From Candidatus Wolframiiraptor sp. EX4484-121 (GTDB lineage: Archaea; Thermoproteota; Nitrososphaeria_A; Caldarchaeales; Wolframiiraptoraceae): 8,720 bases of DNA. Shown here piece after piece: positions 5,726-8,720 of this stretch. How positions within the stretch are numbered: position 1 is the stretch's first letter; the number at the start of each line of letters is the position of its first letter. A program made the translations under genes and the position numbers. The notes beneath the pieces were generated by a model. It ran no database searches, was not told the origin of the DNA, and saw nothing but the letters and a program-made list of their open reading frames with translations. The DNA lies in the NCBI GenBank assembly GCA_002255105.1, contig NJEK01000040.1, positions 1 to 8,720 of the forward strand. The letters run 5' to 3'.

Positions 5726-6853
5726 CGCCTCCTCGTCCTCCGACCCCTCCTCCTCTTCTTGACAGCCACCTCAGCTACCTCAACCTCGCCTCCCCCAGCC
5801 AGATATTTGACCTCACTTGGCGTAAACTCAAAGTATTCTGCCATCGCCTTGGCGTATTCATCACCTCTAGACATGATGAACGATATATATGGGAGCATGT
5901 GGGCTATGGCCTTAGATGATGATAGATGGAGTTTCCCGGCTATCTTGGAGGCTATCGAGCTTCTAAGCTCCCTCTCGGCCCTACTCCTCTGCATCAACCT
6001 GATCTTTGATGGGAAGGTGAATTTTACAAATCCATGAGGCTTCGTCCTCCTAGCCAAGGCAACCCCGCCGGTCATCAACGGGATCGCGTATCTCGTGAGC
6101 TTCCACTTCTGCTCCCTACTAGCCTTAGCCAAGAAGAGATCCGCCCTGGCGAGAGCCTCGTAGGCTTCAGCGAGCTCCCCTGGATCGGGTATCTGCTCTG
6201 GAACGTTTTCGATTAGCCAAGCATAGACCATGTCTAGGTCTATCTCAAGCCCCTCCAACGCCGCCCTCGCCGCCCTAAGCGACTTCGTGTTAAAGATTAT
6301 CCTCAGGGCTTGGAAGATCTCCCTCACCCTATTCCTCTCGCCAAGAGCTTCAACAGCATCCACGTCGACAATCTTCCTACCGCTCGCTATGGCCTGGAGA
6401 TCATTTATCGCTGATCTGAGGTCTCCCTCGGAGCGCTCGGCGAGCTTCTTCAAGGCGGCGTCGGTGACCTTAATCCCCTCCATCGAGGCTATCTCCCTAA
6501 GCCTCTTAACCACCTCAGACTTTCTAAGCCTCCTAAACTGGAGCATCAAGCACCTATCCCGCATCCAAGGTTGCTTGAAGCGAGGACTCCCCGACCACCA
6601 TCCTCATCCTCTCCTCATTCCTCCAATCGCTCGCATTAACCTCAACGACATCGTATCCATGTTCCCTAGCATAGGCCAAGACTAGGCTCGTCTTCCCAAC
6701 ACCAGCAGGGCCATATAGTAGTGCTGCCTTCTTCGATGGTTTTCCAAGCTCCCAGCTCCTCATCCACTCAACGAACGCCTCGACAGAATCCCTATTCCCA
6801 ACGACCTCCGAAACCCTCTTAGGCCTATACTTCTCGACCCAAAGCTCCGTCAA
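5722..6853 (-). pseudogene. rfcL: Replication factor C large subunit, disrupted (internal deletion with frameshift)
   Basis: RFC-L with RFC-S loads the PCNA sliding clamp at primer ends. The first piece, 6853 to about 6557, starts at TTG 6853 six bases after the rfcS stop and encodes LWVEKYRPKRVSEVVGN, Walker A GPAGVGKT (48-55) and EVNASDWRN, then hits a TAG at 6554-6556. The second piece, about 6567 to 5722 in another frame, resumes at RDRCLMLQFRRL and continues through EGDLRSAINDLQAIASG (sensor 2), the collar domain and a basic tail KKRRRGRRTRRR. By comparison with the Sulfolobus protein as I remember it, about 55 residues are missing at the junction, including Walker B (DEVD) and sensor 1 (TANDPW), so the product as written could not hydrolyse ATP. 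No PIP box is visible at the C-terminus. Its stop overlaps that of orc1. Identity is certain; whether the break is biological or an assembly error is open. Confidence 0.88.
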
Positions 6854-6859
6854 TCCCCA

Positions 6860-7856
6860 TCACTTCGATCCCTTACCTTTTGCGGCGACCCGGGCCAAGA
6901 ATGCCATTAACTGGACTTCGGGTGTTCCACCCTCCGTGATCCTATAATCGACCTCTCCGAGGAGGTCTAGGAGGTCAAGCTTATCCTCTTCGGGGAGATT
7001 CAGGTAGAATAGTTCCCTGTAGATCGCGGATATCAGGTCGGTCGGCATTATCCCTTGGACGTAGAGTAGCTTCCTAACCTCATCCCTCATCTCCTTGAAC
7101 TTCCCGCTTAACGCGAGCTCCAGGATCCTCCTAACCTCCCCCCTACTGACATATCCCATAACCTGGTAGACAGTCTTCTCGTCTATCTTCCTCGAAATAG
7201 ACGCCGACGCCTGAAGGGTGTTTATCGCCTTCCTCATATCCCCCTCAGAGAAGTCGTAGATCACCTCAAGGGCTTGATCATCTATCTCCAGCCCCTCCTT
7301 CTCGGCGATGTTCCTCAAGTGCTTGATGACATCTTTCTTCAACAGCGGCCTGAATCTGAAGACCGCGCACCTCGACTGGATCGGCTCGATTATCCTATTG
7401 CTGTAGTTACCGCGCACCTCGACTGGATCGGCTCGATTATCCTATTGCTGTAGTTCGCGGCCAAGATAAACCTGCAGGTTGCCGAATACTGCTCCATAAC
7501 CCTCCTAAATGCATGTTGTGCATCATCGGTCAATTGATCGCTCTCATCCAATAGGAGTATCTTGAATCCAAGCCCGCCCATCGGGATCTGCCTCGCAAAC
7601 ATCTTAACCTTCTCTCTAATCGTCTGGATTCCACGCTCTATCTTTCGCCGAATAAGTCTCTCGCGAAGGCGTGGGCTGTGGCGGTCTTCCCGACTCCAGG
7701 CGGCCCCGCGAAGAGCATGTGAGGGACGGCCTTCGTCTTCAGGATGTTCTTCAGACTATTCACGACCTCCTCCTGATCTATTATCTCATCTAGGGATCTT
7801 GGCCTATATTTCTCAACCCATGGGAGGGTCGCTATCGCCTCGAGACTCAAGCTCAT
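6860..7856 (-). pseudogene. rfcS: Replication factor C small subunit, disrupted (deletion and 47-bp tandem duplication)
   Basis: The clamp-loader small subunit appears in three pieces. Piece one, ATG 7856 to 7638, encodes [15 protein letters not shown], Walker A GPPGVGKT (51-58) and FARDLFGER, then TAG. Piece two resumes in another frame as [12 protein letters not shown], then [18 protein letters not shown] (Walker B), [12 protein letters not shown] and the sensor 1/SRC stretch [18 protein letters not shown], then shifts frame because an exact 47-bp unit is duplicated. Piece three repeats [14 protein letters not shown] and continues as FRFRPLLKKDVIKHL, sensor 2 EGDMRKAINTLQ and the collar domain to the stop at 6860. 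About 12 residues normally found after the first piece (the WRENFLELNASD region in relatives) are absent. Removing one 47-bp copy restores the second junction; the first needs missing sequence. A TATA-like box lies 28 bases upstream and no ribosome site is seen. rfcL follows after six bases. Confidence 0.88.
7362..7455. repeat. Exact 47-bp tandem duplication inside rfcS
   Basis: Bases 7362-7408 and 7409-7455 are identical by eye, head to tail with no spacer. Each encodes, on the minus strand, the [14 protein letters not shown] segment. The unit is not a multiple of three, so the duplication shifts the rfcS frame. No divergence between copies means it is very recent or arose during assembly. 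Confidence 0.95.
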
Positions 7857-7880
7857 CCAGCGTTAAAGCCATCACGCCTC

Positions 7881-7887
7881 TAATTAG
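7881..7887 (-). promoter_or_regulatory. TATA-like box for rfcS-rfcL
   Basis: The AT run CTAATTA on the minus strand is centred about 28 bases before ATG 7856, placing the transcript start almost at the start codon. This agrees with the lack of a Shine-Dalgarno there. The rest of the 101-bp spacer to the tatD stop shows no hairpin or gene. Confidence 0.4.
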
Positions 7888-7957
7888 CCTTTTCATCCAA
7901 CCTGAAATGGGTAAATTATCCTCCCCTCTCCAAGTATTATCCTAAACAGCCTCAAAC

Positions 7958-8704
7958 TTATAACCTTAGATTGAGGATCTCGGCAGCGTTCCTCCCCGTG
8001 ACCTCTATAACCTTCTCGATGGGAACCTCTTTAATCTTGCCTATCCACTCCGCCGAGACTATGATATTCCACGGATAATTTACTTGACCAGCGATCGGGG
8101 AGAGGACTGGAGAATCGCTCTCAAGAAGTAGGTTCTCCAAGGGAATTCTCTTAACGAGGTTTCTCTTCTGCTGGCTCCTCGCTATCGATGGGGGGATGCT
8201 GAACATATAACCCCTCTCAACGGCCCTCACGGCATGTTTAGCCGCCCCATCGAATGCGTGCATGATCACTCTCTCAGCCTTCGTCTCGAAGAGTATCTCA
8301 AGCGCGTATCTTCCAGCGCTTCTCGAGTGTATTATGAGGGGTAGGTCGAGGCTCTTCGAAAGCTCTATGAACTCCCTAAAGATCCTCCTCTGCCTCTCCC
8401 TCTCCTCATCATCTCTCACGCGCCAATAATCCAATCCAACCTCGCCTATCGCGACGATCCTCTTCGACTCTCTGTTTATCAAGTCGATGACCTGTTCATA
8501 GCCCTCCAGCATGTATGGGCTGACGCCTAACGATGGATAGACAACCCTACAATCCGATATCTCCAAAGCCTTTAACCCATCTTCATAGCCTAACCCGGAT
8601 GTGATAATCGCCTTAACTCCAGCTTTAACGGACTTCTCGACGATCTCCCCAACCCTACCCTCAAACTCTGGAGCCGTTAAATGGCAGTGGACGTCTATCA
8701 ACAT
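7958..8704 (-). CDS. tatD: TatD-family metal-dependent deoxyribonuclease
   Basis: A TIM-barrel hydrolase of the amidohydrolase superfamily, related to TatD 3'-5' DNases that act on DNA ends or single strands; the exact substrate of archaeal members is less well known. The protein has 248 residues, slightly short of the usual 255-265. All metal ligands are present: the HxH pair in DVHCHL (His6, His8), Glu88 in AIGEVGLDY, His126 in PLIIHSR, His149 in MHAFDG and Asp197 in LLLESDSP. There is no signal peptide, so it is cytoplasmic. ATG 8704 directly precedes the first metal motif and is the natural start; only 16 bases upstream are visible and they contain no ribosome site. It is co-oriented with rfcS but separated by 101 bp and a likely promoter, so it may be a separate unit. 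A more general TatD-like hydrolase is the alternative. Confidence 0.92.
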   Translation of the reverse strand: MLIDVHCHLTAPEFEGRVGEIVEKSVKAGVKAIITSGLGYEDGLKALEISDCRVVYPSLGVSPYMLEGYEQVIDLINRESKRIVAIGEVGLDYWRVRDDEERERQRRIFREFIELSKSLDLPLIIHSRSAGRYALEILFETKAERVIMHAFDGAAKHAVRAVERGYMFSIPPSIARSQQKRNLVKRIPLENLLLESDSPVLSPIAGQVNYPWNIIVSAEWIGKIKEVPIEKVIEVTGRNAAEILNLRL

Positions 8705-8720
8705 TCTTGGATCGTGAAAT

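Noticed and set aside
5722..7856. Introns, inteins or programmed frameshifting as the reason for the rfc breaks
   Set aside because: The breaks lack sequence rather than contain extra sequence, there are no splicing motifs, and the gaps are too large for ribosomal slippage.
7770..7896. Small 28-codon reading frame starting upstream of rfcS ([13 protein letters not shown]...)
   Set aside because: It overlaps the rfcS start out of frame, has no ribosome site and covers the predicted TATA box, so it is very likely chance.
7562..7945. Plus-strand reading frame across the rfcS start
   Set aside because: Its composition (Ser, Arg, Pro rich) is that of a reverse-strand shadow, and it spans the rfcS lesion without any family feature.
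1..8720. CRISPR array, insertion sequence or phage genes
   Set aside because: No spaced direct repeats, terminal inverted repeats, transposase or phage motifs were seen; the only mobile element is the MCM intein.

Overview
The window reads as part of an archaeal chromosome, most likely a thermophilic lineage of the TACK group (Crenarchaeota or relatives). The evidence is a dense set of archaeal replication genes (MCM, a GINS23-type subunit, Orc1/Cdc6 and both clamp-loader subunits), the gins23-mcm order known from Crenarchaeota, heavy use of AGG for arginine and ATA for isoleucine, GTG and TTG starts, and TATA-like boxes about 26 bases upstream of likely leaderless starts. A finer taxonomic call is not possible from the sequence alone.

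Layout. From 1 to 2246 (minus) lies the 5' part of an mcm helicase gene, interrupted right after the Walker A region by a large intein with a LAGLIDADG endonuclease; the intein runs off the left edge, so its C-terminus and the C-terminal half of MCM are outside the window. Upstream of mcm and overlapping it by 11 nt is gins23 (minus). A 130-bp spacer holds two divergent TATA-like boxes, one for gins23 and one for a tRNA-Gly(CCC) gene (plus). The tRNA 3' end overlaps, in antisense, the last codons of the beta subunit of a two-subunit class I fumarase (minus), which is joined to the alpha subunit by a GTGA stop/start overlap. Divergent from the fumarase genes, across a 57-bp gap, is orc1/cdc6 (plus). 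Its stop codon overlaps the stop of the convergent clamp-loader large-subunit gene rfcL (minus), which follows the small-subunit gene rfcS (minus) with a 6-nt gap. A TatD-family deoxyribonuclease gene (minus) ends the window. No gene-free stretch exceeds 130 bp.

How it fits together. MCM and GINS are core parts of the archaeal CMG-type helicase, Orc1/Cdc6 recognises the origin and loads MCM, and RFC loads the PCNA clamp, so most of the window is a replication-initiation and elongation cluster. The fumarase genes and the tRNA are unrelated passengers.

The most unusual points are: (1) both rfc genes are broken as written. rfcS has a small deletion with frameshift after Walker A and an exact 47-bp tandem duplication over its sensor-1/SRC region; rfcL lacks about 55 residues including Walker B. 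All neighbouring genes are clean, and RFC is essential, so local assembly error is the leading explanation, though real decay cannot be excluded. (2) The MCM intein has Thr in place of the usual block B histidine and carries a helix-turn-helix-like segment. (3) The tRNA-Gly has C instead of the near-universal U33. (4) The tRNA and fumarase genes overlap in antisense.
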